A stretch of 64,000 bases of DNA. Source: Hemileia vastatrix (lineage: Eukaryota; Basidiomycota; Pucciniomycetes; Pucciniales; Zaghouaniaceae). Below the pieces are notes generated by a model. It searched no databases, was not told the origin of the DNA, and worked only from the letters and a program-made list of their open reading frames with translations. Made by a program: the position numbers and the translations under genes. The stretch is taken from contig JASXTE010000004.1 of the NCBI GenBank assembly GCA_030280995.1, positions 13,279,501 through 13,343,500 of the forward strand. The letters run 5' to 3'. Position 1 is the first letter of the stretch. Each line of letters opens with the position of its first letter. Below are positions 11,601 to 23,500 of the stretch, piece after piece.

Positions 11601-13976
11601 AAAGTATTTCAAAAAATGGATGAAATAAAAATGACCCTTGCATTGAAAAAATGTAAATTTGGGTTTGAATCTTTAAAAGTGCTTGGTCATATTGTTTCTG
11701 GCTTACAAATATGTGTAGACCAAAATAAAGTGGCTGCAATAAAGAATATTGGCATTCCTCAAAATGTAAAGGATGTACAATCTTTTCTTGGAATGTGTGG
11801 CTATTATAGACAATATATAAAAAACTACCAATCAATTGCTGCACCATTGACCACACTGATAAAGAAATCAGAGGCTTTCATTTGGAATAATGAAAGACAA
11901 CAGGCTTTTGATAAGTTGAAAGAATGTTTAATGACAGCTCCTATCTTGGTATTATCAGATTTCCAATTACCTTTTGTATTATATACAGATGCAAGTTTTA
12001 TTGGTCTGGGTGCTGCTTTGCATCAAAAACAACATATTGAAGGAAAAATGTCAGAAGTAGTAATCTGCTATATTTCACGTACTCTGAGAAGTAGTGAATT
12101 AAAATATGGTTCTACTCAACTTGAATGTTTGGCAGTATTATGGGCTCTTGAGAAGCTACATTATTACCTTGAAGACCAAAAATTTGAGTTAATAACTGAC
12201 TTTAGTGCAGTTAAGTCACTCTTAAACATGAAAACTCCTAATAGACACATGTTTAGATGGCAATTAGCTGTACAAGAATACAGAGGACGGATGACTATTA
12301 CACATAGAGCAGGAACCTTGCACTCTAATGTAGATCTGTTATCTAGAGTACCTCTGCCTAATAATGATGATAATCCTGCTTATGTTCCTGAGTCAGATAT
12401 TATTAACATTTATGGCATTTATATTGTAGATCTTGAGGATGAATTCATGCAATCAATTCTTGATAATTATAATTCAGATCCTGACTTGAGTAAACTAACT
12501 ACAATATTAAATGATCCATCTAATGCTTCAATGAATGTTTTAATAAAAACATTACCAAATAAGTTTATAGAGGCATTAGAAAAAGGAAAATTTTTCATTG
12601 AGGATGGTTTTATATATTACAGGAAAAAATTAAGTAATGTAATTGTGATTCCCCCTTCAATGAAGGAGTTAATGTTAAGTATATGTCATGATGATATATT
12701 AGCAGGTGATTTTGACTACCATAAAACATTAACCAGAGTAAAAAACACAGCTTGGTGGATTAACATGTCTGAGGATGTTCAGAAATATGTTGAAACATGT
12801 GATTCTTGTCAAAAATCTAAAAGATTAACAGTCAAAAGAGCTGGTTTATTACAACAAATTGAGCAACCAAAAGCTCCATGGGAAATCATTAACATGGAAT
12901 TTGTAACAGGTTTGCCAATAGCAGGGCATAAGAGTTATAACTCCTGCAGGGTAATTGTAGATAGATTAACAAAGATGTGTAAATTTATTCCTACCCACAA
13001 AGAGGTTTCTGCAAAAGACTTAGCTTTTTTATGGTGGACACAAATGTTAAATATAGCAGGTTTTCCCAAAGCAATAGTTTCTGACAGAGATCCTAAATTT
13101 ACTTCTGAGTTCTGGACATCACTTATGGATGTTTCAGGGTGTCAATTGAAACTTTCTACAGCACACCATCCACAAACTGATGGTCTAGCAGAAAGAATGA
13201 TACAAACTTTAGAAGATATGATAAGAAGGTATTGTGCTTTTGGTCTTAATTTTAAAGACAATGACAAATTCACGCATGATTGGGTAACCCTTATCCCAGG
13301 TTTAGAATTTGCATACAATAGTACAGTACATTCTTTCACTGGCAAGAAGCCATTTGAGTTATGGTTGGGTTATGTACCTAATACCCCTACTAAAACTCTT
13401 AATAAGTTACCTAAATTTGATATCCATCCAGGAACTAAATCTTTTCTTCAGATGCAGGAATTATGCAGAAAACATGCTCAAAAATGTATAAAAAAGGCAT
13501 TTGAGTATGAAAAGAAAAGATGGGATAAAGCCCATAAAGAACAAATGTTCAAAGAGGGTGATGAAGTTCTTATTTCAACACTACATTTCAATTTAAATGG
13601 TAATGTTAAATTGAAGGATCCATTTATTGGACCATTTGTAGTTAAAAAGATGGTTGGTAATAATGCTGTTGAGGTTATTCTATATGCACCATATGATAGA
13701 AAACATCCAGTATTTCCTATTTCTCTTATAAAACCATACCATTCTAATGTAACTGCTCTATTTCCAAGAAGATCAGGAAGGCATAAACAGCAACCTTAAG
13801 AAATAGTTGAAAAGGCAAAAATTGAAAAGATACTTAAAAAGAGACACCTTACAAAAGAAAACGGAGTTGAGTATCTATTAAGATTTAAAAATAAATCAAG
13901 TGAATATGACCAGTGGATTCCAGAAAATGAAATCTCTGATCCTAAAAATCTCTTGAAAAAATATAAATCTAAATAA
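8648..13976 (+). pseudogene. Gag-Pol (ORF2) of Ty3-1, inactivated
   Basis: Starts at the ATG overlapping the ORF1 stop (ATGGTAA, 8648-8654). In order: Gag coiled coil (to about 9200), Gag core (about 9500-9720), zinc knuckle (10143-10180), protease with DTG at 10479-10487, reverse transcriptase with YIDD at 11541-11552, RNase H with YTDAS near 11985, the integrase HHCC zinc domain, an integrase core with Asp at 13083 and Glu at 13191 (35-residue spacing), and a chromodomain (about 13815-13970). Lesions are stops at 9215, 9707 (Trp to TAG), 10149 (inside the zinc knuckle), 11475 and 13797, and a one-base frameshift near 9955. The stop at 13797 would also remove the chromodomain. Confidence 0.9.
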
Positions 13977-14075
13977 TACTGTTTATTTAGTATATGTATT
14001 ATAAAGATTATTTTTTTTATTTCACTCCTTACTTTTAATTAAAATGTCTTAACATTTTTTTTATTGTTTTTTTTT

Positions 14076-14087
14076 GGGGTGAGGGAG
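14076..14087 (+). other. polypurine tract of Ty3-1
   Basis: GGGGTGAGGGAG directly precedes the 3' LTR, after a T run. Ty3-2 has the matching GAGTGAGGGAG. It is the expected plus-strand primer site. Confidence 0.75.
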
Positions 14088-15264
14088 TGTCAGCCTAGAT
14101 ATCCCTAGGACTGAGTATTTCTTATGCTTAAAATAAGATAACCTTAAGTAAATTAAGCTTATATCTTAAAAATAAGGTTAAAATAATAATATATATTATT
14201 ATATTATAGATATATATAATTATTATTCTATTATATAACTTATAGTAGTTTAAATAGCTTATCCATAGCCTAATAATACTTATTAAGGTGTTAATGGAGT
14301 CATAATATACTTATCTTAAGTGATATGAAGTAATTATTGACATACATAAGCTTATATGTATACATAAATCTCATATTCAGTGAAATATGCAGTATATTAT
14401 GTATATTTAGGTATATAAGTGGGTTTTAGCCCCTTAATAGCCTATAACCTTTGTTTTTCTGATTATTTTAGGTCATATGGACGAAATCAGTGGACTCACA
14501 ATGCCTACAGAAGTATAGACACCTATATCAGGCGCATACACCCAGTTTGGACAACTTAAATTACTTCCTTGGATGGTTATTCACAGATTTATGGGTTGGA
14601 AGGACATTTCTGGGTTGATGTGGATGCCTGGGGATGCTATTGGGGGCTTGGACATTTTATTTGTTTCCTTTATATGCTTTTGGTTTCATTAAATCTCTTT
14701 TTTATTGTTTATTTTACCTGTTTCTTTATGGAATCCACTTTTATCTGGATTTTCTATTTGTGGTATAGATCTGTGGTATCATTAATAGTGATGGAGGGTC
14801 CTTACTGGAGGTCTGGGTGTTGAATATGCTTGAAGTGGACGCCATGGGGAGGTGATGGGCCCTCACAGTGCTGTAATTGCTGGGGATAGAAGTGACATGA
14901 TCTGGATTGAAGGTCTGTGCACTCCAGTGGAATTGGGTATAAGTAAGGAGGGATTTTGATGGTTATTTATCATCATTCAATTACTCCAATTCAAACAAAC
15001 ACTACAATACAATTATTAGCAATCAGAAATATATTATAAAGCCATTATAAATTGCTATTATCTTTATATAAGCTATAACTATATTTTATACATCTATTTT
15101 CCACCACTAGCACGCATTTCAATCCAAGTATTGTGAGTTTTATTTGAGTATAACTATTTTATTAGTCTTCCCCTGAGATTTAATCACTAAATCATTTATC
15201 AATAAGTAGTAGGACCATAAATAAACACTATTATATCATACTTATATACTAGACTATACTGACA
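14088..15264 (+). repeat. 3' LTR of Ty3-1
   Basis: 1177 bp, TGTCAGCC...TGACA, followed by the ATACC duplication. It matches the 5' LTR with scattered substitutions. Confidence 0.93.
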
Positions 15265-15269
15265 ATACC

Positions 15270-16465
15270 CCACTCACTACCACTTCCACTTCCACTTCCT
15301 TGCTAACATTTTTTATCCCCCACCACCTCTTTTTCTATCCTCCCCACCTCTTTTATTCTCACCCTAAGTCTATTGCTTTTCAATAAAATTCGCCTCCCAC
15401 ACTTTCCAACTCCTCCCTTTTACTTTCTACCTTACCTCTTTCACTCTAAAGGGAGTAAAAGGGGGTGGACCAGGGAGTGAAAGGAGTGAGTCCAAGGGAG
15501 GCGGGATGGAGAGGTGTGGAGAGGTAACCACAAAGTGTGAAGATGAAATATAACAGATAAGAGAGAATTAAAATGAGAATAAGGGGGAATATTTAACAGG
15601 GGTAGAAAATGATATGGTCCCAAAATTGAAAGAAAAAATATGGAAGGACAATTTCAAAATAAAGTAAATAATATATATATATATATATAACATAACAAGG
15701 AACGGGAATTGCTTATATCCTGAAACCAAAAAATAATAAAACCCAAATTCTAGTGTAGTAATTATTAGACATATGGTTAATCATCATAAAACTCCACCCT
15801 TAATATTTTGATTTATTGAAAAAGAATGAAATTTATTATTTAAAAGTAATAGTGACCATATCATTTTTTCACTTTATTAAAAGAATGATATGTACTAATT
15901 ATTTAAATGATACCTCTAAATTAATTTATTTTAATTATATTTTAAAGAAATTATTAACTTTAAAAAATATTTTAAAGCTTGAAAAAGTTGATAATTCCTG
16001 ACCTTAATATTAGAATAAATATATATATATATATATAACTTTTAATGATGAAATCCAATGAAAAATATCAGTAAACTACATATTTTCTCTCCAAAAAATT
16101 GTTATGATATTAAGTAATTTCTCTATATATTGATAGCTCTACAAAATTTTGTGAAAATGTAAAAAAGATTTTTACTTGATTTACATGAGAAATTTACTAT
16201 TACATATGAATTCATAAGGCAGAAGAACATTAATTTTAAAATCTTATGCATTTTCCAGTCTGTTAATTTTATGGACTTCACTGATATCAATATTCCTTTA
16301 ATAATTAGAGTAAGTCAGATTACAAGACTTTTTTCAATAATGATCAACTGTGCTTCAATAAGTACTCAACTTGTCTTTGAGTTTATTTCAGAAAGGTTCT
16401 AAGCTTGATTGTTTGTTGTTTCATCACTGCCTCATTATGTGCTCAATTAAATATGAATTTGGGTT
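15270..16465. other. right interior of element A, no gene
   Basis: A C/T-rich tract to about 15440, then AT-rich sequence with (AT)n runs at about 15669-15688 and 16019-16037. No coding signal. Confidence 0.6.
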
Positions 16466-16512
16466 CAAGGTTGCGTACTTGCTAGAAAGTCAGCCCCCCA
16501 TATTGCATGGTG
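16466..16512 (-). repeat. right terminal inverted repeat of element A
   Basis: On the minus strand it begins CACCATGC, then a G run and CTAGCAAGT, mirroring 1955-1999. It is followed by duplication ATA. Confidence 0.75.
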
Positions 16513-16560
16513 ATAGTTTTTTTTGACTTAGAGAAAAATTGGTGAACCCCAATCCCTTTT

Positions 16561-16890
16561 ATGGTTATCAGTAAAAAAAATTATTTATCTGCACCATCTG
16601 AGGATGAATATAGTATTCAGGATCAAATTAAAAGAAGTAATGCTTTAAAAAAATACAAATTCATAGATGTAATTAATAGAAAGTTTGAAAGAATGATTGA
16701 GTTAGTAGGACCTAGATTATTAGATATCAGTATTTTAGTTAGACAAAAAAATTTTGAATGGCTTAACATTCTAAGGAGACACAAAAGCTGTTTGAAGATT
16801 TTTATGTTGATATTAAAAAAGAAATTCATAAAGAAATGTATTGATATTTTATTAAATATAGCCAGTAAAGCAAGCAACTCTTTAATATAA
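16561..16890 (+). CDS. hypothetical 109-residue ORF, possibly a remnant
   Basis: ATG-started frame just outside element A. The first 65 or so residues look protein-like (SEDEYSIQDQ, then mixed charged and hydrophobic residues with VGPRLLD). The rest becomes Lys/Ile-rich and low complexity. No domain, partner or obvious splice extension was seen. It could be a decayed exon or chance. Confidence 0.25.
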   Translation: MVISKKNYLSAPSEDEYSIQDQIKRSNALKKYKFIDVINRKFERMIELVGPRLLDISILVRQKNFEWLNILRRHKSCLKIFMLILKKKFIKKCIDILLNIASKASNSLI

Positions 16891-16899
16891 GAGTTGAAT

Positions 16900-17975
16900 T
16901 TATTCGCATTAACACAGGCTAGTAAAAAAACTTGGTTTAATGATTTTCCAGAATTTAGTTGCTTGATTTTTAATTCATTGAGTTTTACTTAGATTTTAGC
17001 ATTTTCCAATTTAAATTGATTATTTTTAAATTTTTCTGAATCCTCCCTTTAAATCCTAACCTTGATTCATGTGGAGTAAATCAGCAATAACAAAAGTAAT
17101 TTAATCTTACTACCATGAGCTCATTGAGCTTAGTGTCAGAATATGAAGCTGTTTCTTAAAATTCAGGAGAGTCAAGTAAAGTATCTAAAGAAAATTCTTG
17201 ATTATCTGTATGAGACTCAGAAATATTTAGGCCTTGATTCATTTGCAAGAGGTTGACATGGGGTCTTTTTTCAAGGATTTAACCCACTTAATCATAAAGA
17301 GGACACATAGAGTTGGATTTTTAAGAAAAATATGTGATTCCATGCTTCTCATCATCTTTGGTAACTCGAAATCCAGTTGTAGAAGAAGAAGATATCTTTG
17401 CTTTCTTGTATTTTTCTTGATAATTTTTGAATCTTTCCTTCATTTTCTTTTTTTGTCAAATCCATTTTGCCTCTATTTTTTGATTTAAACTCCATTTACT
17501 TTTAATTAAAGCCAATTTATTTTGAGGCAAGTGGACAACCAAATTAAGTATAATTTTCAAGAAGTGGTAAGGACAGAAATTTGAGGAGAAATATTTGATA
17601 AAAAAGGGAATGAAAAATAATAGACTTACTGTGGTGTGAAGGAAAAAAATTTAATTGAGAAAGGCACTTGGAGAGAAGAGATGCAATATGGATTATATGG
17701 ATTAGGATGGAAGGAAGGTGTTTTACAGTTGATTGGGAGGAGGTGGGTATTGGTGGGCTGGATTTTGGTTCAGAAAATTGTACAAAAGTAGGGCCTATTT
17801 GATCCCATTTTTAAGACCCCAAGTACTAAATCAGTCACATTTCATGGCCTGTTTGTGTGACAGTTTAAAATGAAACCTTTTAGATGTATTTGGTAAGGTT
17901 TGAGACCCCCTAATAGGCACCCTTAAAAAAACAGAACACTAATTATCATATTTTTAAGCCTAACACCTGAAAAAT
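16900..17975. other. intergenic, nothing recognised
   Basis: AT-rich sequence with no supported gene or element ends. Confidence 0.5.
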
Positions 17976-17981
17976 AATGTG

Positions 17982-18158
17982 GGCACCTGATAGCAGGTAC
18001 CAATCCCTAGCTTTGTTTTTATTCAGTTCTAGCTCATCTGTAATTTATCTGAGAAGACTGAATACTAAACACTGAGCATTCCAGCTCGCAAGGAATCAAC
18101 TCTGAGTTATTCTTGAATCACAAATGGATTGAGGGATTGGAACCTGCTATCAGGTACC
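17982..18158. mobile_element. 177-bp MITE with TSD ATGTG
   Basis: Termini form a 26-bp inverted repeat with two mismatches, GG(C/T)ACCTGATAGCAGG then T(A/T)CCAATCCC. ATGTG flanks both ends (17977-17981 and 18159-18163). It is too small to code. The superfamily is unclear from a 5-bp duplication. Confidence 0.75.
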
Positions 18159-19296
18159 ATGTGTTTTTTTTGGTGTAAAGATTCAAATTTTCTGCAGTTA
18201 ATTCTCATCAAAACTTTATATTAATGACCTTTTATATTTTTAAAGTAAAATAGAAATGAAAATACTGGAAAATTTTAATATTCTACAATTTTTGGCTAGA
18301 AGCAACTTGTGGTACAATATTTACATTTATAAAAACAACATGAAGAAAATGGTAACTTAAGAAAAAAAACTTCTGGCTTGAGGAAGATTTTTGTAAGAGG
18401 CTGGTAGAGCTGGCTAAAATGAAAGTGCCCCAAAGTATGAATTATCATCAATATTCCAAAGCTAAAAGTGGAAATCCTTTATGTGCTCATGCATTAATTC
18501 ATAAAGTATGGAGCAGAAATAATGGTTTGAAAAGGTATTGTGAAGTATCCAGACATAGGAGGCATGTACTTTGTTTTGATGGAATTCATCAGGAGAAAAA
18601 AAATCTAAAAAATATCTCTCCCAACTTCAATAAGTTTCTTTTTCAATGAAAAAACTAAACAATATACCAGGAAAAATAAGGGGGGACCCACATGCAAGTC
18701 TGCAGTGCAAACAAAAATCACACAGAAATTTTGCAGAATTTTATCAGCATTTGACCAGCACTCATTCAGTTAATTTTCTATGACTTCCAGTAAAATTTAA
18801 TCCACTTAAAAATATAAATTTCCACTACCTACATCACATAATGTCTTCTCATAATTTCCGTCTCTATTACACCCTTTTACCCCTGATAATCTTCTGTGAC
18901 CCACTCACAATGAGCTTCTACCCCTACTTTTATAAATCTGCTTCTCCTTTAATGCTCCACTTTCCCCCTCATCTGGGATTGCACAACACCAGCCTTCCTC
19001 CTAGTAAGTCTTGATAGTTTATTTTTCTAGCCTTCTTTTTGAATTATTGAGTTTATCACTTTCTTTTTTCCTAGCTTCATGGAGATTTTTTTGCTAGCTA
19101 GGTATTTTATCATTTTGTTTTTTTAGTTGTTTAGTTGGTTTTATTATCTGCATTTTCATGTTTCTATCACTTGTTTCCTTGATTTTTATATTTTCAATCA
19201 ATTATTTATTAATGTGCTTCTTTAGATTTTCAGTTAGTTAAATTATTTATTTTGTTAGTTCTACTTTTAGTTTTCATTTACCTTTTTTTTCATGTG

Positions 19297-19560
19297 AGTG
19301 GAATGGGGAAGGGTAGAGAGGGGGGAGAGGGGTAGGAGAGGAAGCAAATGTGATAGGGAGGGAAGGGAAATAGGAATGGGAGGGAGAATGTAAGATATAG
19401 AGGGAGTTGAAGGGGAAGGGAATGGGAGGGGTGGAGAAGAGAAGGAGGGATCCAATAGGATGGGGAAGGGAAGGGAGTGAGTTGGATGGGGAGGGAAGGG
19501 GTGTGATGGATGGGGAAGGAAATGGGATTCAAAAGGGAGATGAAGGAAGCAAGAAAATGA
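19297..19560 (+). repeat. polypurine tract (G/A strand +)
   Basis: About 260 bases of nearly uninterrupted G and A on the plus strand, in irregular GGGAGG/GGAAGGG words, with few T and almost no C. The complementary Pro/Ser-rich frames are composition artefacts. Confidence 0.75.
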
Positions 19561-19716
19561 AAGTTGTTCTGCAGAATCTTTTTGAAATCTTCAATTAATT
19601 TTGTGAAAGTAGAGGGCCAAAACAAGAAAGATATCAAATAAATTTACAAAAAATGAATGGTCAATGTCAAAAAAATACTGTAGCTAAGCTTTGGGTCTGT
19701 CAATGAATTTTAATAC

Positions 19717-19838
19717 AGTAAAATCTGAAAATCTTTCTAGTTTCTTGTCTCTGATCCCCTGCCAAATACATGAGCTTATGTTGCTTTTGGAAGGGAAGAA
19801 GTGACAAGAGTTCCACAATTTTTTCTATTTTAGCTGTT
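19717..19838. repeat. foldback element, degenerate copy
   Basis: Runs from CAGTAAAATCTGAAAA to TTTTAGCTG, with a core resembling CTCTGATCCCCTGCCAAA facing TTTTGGAAGGGAAG. The same pattern recurs at 30551-31113 and 31483-31600. Confidence 0.5.
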
Positions 19839-20299
19839 AATTTTCATTTTTGCCTCAATTTTTATGGGTTTGACTGTAACTTTTCATGTAATAAAAGGCT
19901 AAAAATGTGTATGGTCCATGTTAATGATAAACTGACACTTTTCTTTTTTGAAATTATTGAGAAATTTTTTGATATTATTATAGCTGTTTTTGACAAGGTT
20001 TTTGAAAAAGGCAAAAACATTTTCATTTTTAGACAGAAACATTGACATTTGACAGCAAGAATGACTTGCTTGGACCAAAATCATGGCAATTTCACTGTCA
20101 TATGTCAGTCATTCCATCAAAAAACTTTAAATGTTTGGAATTTTGACAACAACCTTTTCAAGAGCAGCTGTGCCTTGAATTTTGGGACTAACACCTTTAT
20201 AAATATCTGTTTACAAATTTCTAAGAAACAGGGTTTCTCAATAACATAATTTATTCCAAATTTACCATGATTTTGTTTTTTTCAAGTCTGCATACCTTT

Positions 20300-20937
20300 C
20301 ACAGAAAAAAAAATGTAGTTTTACTGCAGACATACCAGTTATATTTTTTCCCTGTGCATAAAACTGTATTCAACTTTGAGTTTCATCACAATTTAAAACT
20401 GTCAATCAGGTGATTTTGCTACTTAATAGACTTCAATAAGTCCATATTCTGACAAAAGTGATTTAATTAATCAAGTGGCTTGATACATGCATGATGTATA
20501 TTGATTTTAAACCCCCTCCCCCTATCATTTCCCTGTTTCTCCTTATTTTCAGTGTCTTCCCCCCCATATATTTAGATATCCAAGCCATTCTTTCCTCCTT
20601 CATGCCCCCATTTGGGCTAGACTGTACAAAATAAATATAAAAAAACCCCTCCCTTATCCATCTCTTGCCTAAGATCCCTTTTAAAATTATTCACTAAGTC
20701 ACCCATTCTCTCTACTCCCAATTCTGACTTGTTTACATGTATCAAGCCCCTTTATTAATTAAATCACTTGTGTCAGAATATGTACTTATCGAAATATATT
20801 AAGTGGCCAAATCACCTGATTTAAAGTGTTAAATTGTGATGAAACTCAAAGTTGGATACTATTTTATGCATAGGGAAAAATGTAACTAGTATGTCAGAAC
20901 TGGTATGTCTGCAGGCAAACTACTTTTTTTTTCTGTG
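20300..20937. mobile_element. 638-bp inverted-repeat element, TSD TTT
   Basis: The two arms (20300-20490 and 20730-20937) are close inverted copies for about 190 bp, starting CACAG followed by an A run. Both contain CTGCAGACATACCAG and ACTTTGAGTTTCATCACAA. A 3-bp TTT lies on each side. The centre (20500-20700) is C/T-rich and non-coding. CAC start plus 3-bp duplication suggests a CACTA-derived MITE. Confidence 0.65.
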
Positions 20938-22179
20938 TTTCTTGTTATTTTATAAATTAAAGAACAAAATATGTGCTTTTCTTTACTTATAAACATAATA
21001 CAAGTTAAAGTAGGTAAACTCTATTTTTAAGTTTTACAATCATGTTCTCACATATCTTTAATATAGCTCATTAGAACTAATATTTTAAGAAACGCATGAA
21101 GAAATTGTATAAAAATATATTTTAAATTTACTAACATGTAAAAGCTCATCTTATCCAGCTACTTTGAATTTTACAATGATATTAGAATAAGGACCTTTGT
21201 TCAAGTTAACTCTTTTTGTTGAGGAGATAAAATTGAGCAAGTCTCATACTTGGCATTGGAACAGAAAATAATTAGAAAAGTGCTACTACTTCCCTTGTGA
21301 ATAATTCAATTTTTAACCAATTTATTTGACTTTGAATGGGGTATTTTTTTGCTTAATTTCCCTTATTTTATTTGGAAATCATCAAAGGTACTTTTATAAA
21401 TTTTTGTATTATATTATTAGTTGTGTCAAAAATAATTATTTGCTCATTCCATATAGAAATATATTTCATTTTTTACACATATATAACAGAAGTTTTTAAT
21501 ATTAGTACTTGTTATACATAGTTAATGTCTTTGATGCAAAAGTACACTATTACAAATGTAAAAAATATCTTGAATCTTATTTGAGCAGAAGAATCAGGGA
21601 GAAAGGAGGCCAAAAATAAGAAAAGTGCAAGAAAATAAATGGGCTAGTTAATTTGATGATAGGGTACTAAAAAAACAAAACAAAATAAAAAAATAAGAAA
21701 AAAAACAAAAGAAAACTTGTCAGAAAACAGGAACCAGAAAACAAAGATGGAAAAAATCAGAGGTCAGAAAAAAATTTGACAGGATGAATGTGATTGAAGT
21801 GGAAGAATTGTGGTGGATGGGAGAGAGGGAACCAATGGGGTGGATGGGAGTAGGAAGCCTGGTAGGTTAGCTCTGGTGGTGGAATGAGACAGATGAGATA
21901 CTCAGTCAACAAGCTTCAAGACAGGAAATGACACCAAAAACACTGTGAAAAAGCAGTAATATATTTCTCAGGTACACCAAGAGATCTTACTTTAGCTATA
22001 CGTGTATCTGTTCATAGAAAGGCTGTTTTCTAAACACAAAATATTTAAAAAAATTTGATAGAAATATTGACATATGACAGCAAACTTGACAAATATTTGG
22101 TTCAAGTATGCTAATTTTTCTGTCAAGTTTCAATGTTTCTGTTTGAAAGAATCAAACATTTTTACATTTTTTACCTCAT

Positions 22180-22660
22180 AAAATCTCACCCAAAAAGGGG
22201 CATGAAGGATGGTAAGGCTAGTTTATGTACATATTTAGTGGAAGCAACTAGTATGGGTGTAGGGAAATTTAATTTAAGACTATTTGTTAGAAACTATTGA
22301 GAGAGATGAATATTATTGGGGGATCTATCAGAAGAAACAAGGAATTTGGAAACTGAGTGGGATATCGGGGAGGTAGAGAGGAGATTAGAGGTAGTAAATG
22401 GGGTTTCTTCTTTTTTCACAGCTTCCACTAGTGAGCTGTGTTGGCTTAAGTCTGAGGGACAAAAGAGGAGGACATTCTCAGGAGTTTATTTTGCTGATGA
22501 TGAACAAAGGGGAAAGAAGGGGAGTCCATGGCTTTGAATCTGTATAGGTAATGTTTTAAGGGTAAGTTATCTGACTGGAATTGAATAAAAGCAGTGGCTT
22601 GCGCTCTAGGGAAGCCATTCAGGGTTAAATTTCTCTCTCAACTTCCTCAAGGAGTCAGCA
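22180..22660 (-). pseudogene. LINE 3'-end remnant
   Basis: Diverged minus-strand copy of the LINE at 23501-24513. Shared landmarks on the plus strand are CTCACCC plus GGGGCATGAAGG at the 3' end, GGGACAAAAGAGGAGGAC, GTAATGTTTTAAGGG and AAAAGCAGTGGC. It lacks any intact frame. A T-rich stretch on its left may be the old poly(A) tail. Confidence 0.6.
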
Positions 22661-23500
22661 TTCAGAGGGGTAAGAAGTAAATATATAGAATATGATTTTA
22701 GTGTTGTTTTCAAGAATGAGACAGATGGGGGAGGGGATTAGAGATGGAGAAACAATGTAGCTAGTTTGACTATGGGATGAGTCCCATTTTCCAGGGAGTC
22801 TGGTTGTACAAGTAGCTGCAGTCCTTTTTTCAATACAAAGTGGAAATCGATAATGCTGCTTCAGTAGCCACTGCTGATTCACTTACAGGAATAGCAACAG
22901 TCTCAGTCATAGTGTGTTCAAAGTCATTTTATTTTAGATCTTAAAAAAACTCAGTATCACTATATTAACACAAGTCACATTGTGTAGATTTAGCATGCAT
23001 TCAATTTAAGTGAAATAGAATCATTAGGAGAGTAATATTACAAGCAAGTGATACTTCTAACTTGACAGACTAAATAAGAAAGAGATATTTCTAAATTAAT
23101 AGAGAAAAACAAAAAATAGAAACTTCTAACTTGATATATGTTACAGAAAGATAAAGAAAAGTTACTGAATGAGTACTGGTCAAATTCTGGTCATATGCAG
23201 GATGCATGCAGTTCAAAGAAAAAAACCAATTTCAGACTTGCATGCACAACTCCCCCCCTGATTTCTCCTGATGATAGTGGGTGAAATTACAATAAAAAAA
23301 CCCTGCTTGATTTTTCTCAGGCAAGAAAAGCTTGTGCTTATCTAGACTTCTCAAGAACTACACATTGTTTTGTGTCTTCCAGGTATTAGGGGGTATCAAT
23401 GTTCAGGGACCCACAATTAAATTAATTGCGGAAAATAATCTGCATACCCCAATTATCTTCCACAATTATTTTTGCCAATAATTGGGTTATTAGACACTTT

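Larger units (their letters stand above)
5343..15264 (+). mobile_element. Ty3/gypsy retrotransposon Ty3-1 (degenerate, full length)
   Basis: A complete 9.9-kb LTR retrotransposon. LTRs are at 5343-6500 and 14088-15264, each beginning TG(C/T)CAGCC and ending TGACA, and a perfect 5-bp target duplication ATACC lies at 5338-5342 and 15265-15269. Gene order protease-RT-RNase H-integrase places it in Ty3/gypsy (Metaviridae), and a C-terminal chromodomain makes it a chromovirus-type member. Five in-frame stops and a frameshift in gag-pol, plus a 1.1-kb insertion in ORF1, show it is inactive. The LTRs differ by a few percent and by one indel of about 19 bp, so it is clearly older than Ty3-2. It is nested in CACTA-like element A. 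Confidence 0.93.
1955..16512. mobile_element. CACTA-like DNA transposon A, hosting Ty3-1
   Basis: The left terminus begins CACC and continues through a G run to a TTGCTAGCAA palindrome. The right terminus (16466-16512) is its imperfect inverse and ends in GGTG. The 3-bp duplication ATA flanks both ends (1952-1954 and 16513-16515). CAC-type termini with a 3-bp duplication are the hallmark of the CACTA (En/Spm) superfamily. After removing the nested Ty3 element (5343-15264) about 4.6 kb remains, without a transposase frame, so it is probably non-autonomous. The same TTGCTAGCAA-type terminus bounds the element at 50194-59586. Confidence 0.8.
18660..23279. mobile_element. TIR element B, CACTA-like, ends uncertain
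   Basis: The arms at 18660-18790 and 23150-23279 are inverted relatives. They share a G run, CATGCAAGTCTG, and further in TTTGACCAG and ACTCATTCAGT. The right outer end reads CACTAT on the minus strand and the left reads CAATAT, so the ends may be CACTA-type. No matching 3-bp duplication was found, so exact limits are provisional. The interior has no transposase. It carries a purine tract, foldback pieces, a nested MITE and a LINE remnant. Confidence 0.55.

Noticed and set aside
14569..14823. 84-codon frame in the Ty3-1 3' LTR
   Set aside because: It is LTR sequence. The 5' copy is interrupted and the composition explains the hydrophobic residues.
18419..18649. 76-codon ORF with ATG
   Set aside because: No domain, no splice continuation and no homologous copy in the window. 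Chance cannot be excluded.
19290..19637. Pro/Ser/Leu-rich minus-strand ORFs
   Set aside because: They are the complement of the polypurine tract, a pure composition effect.
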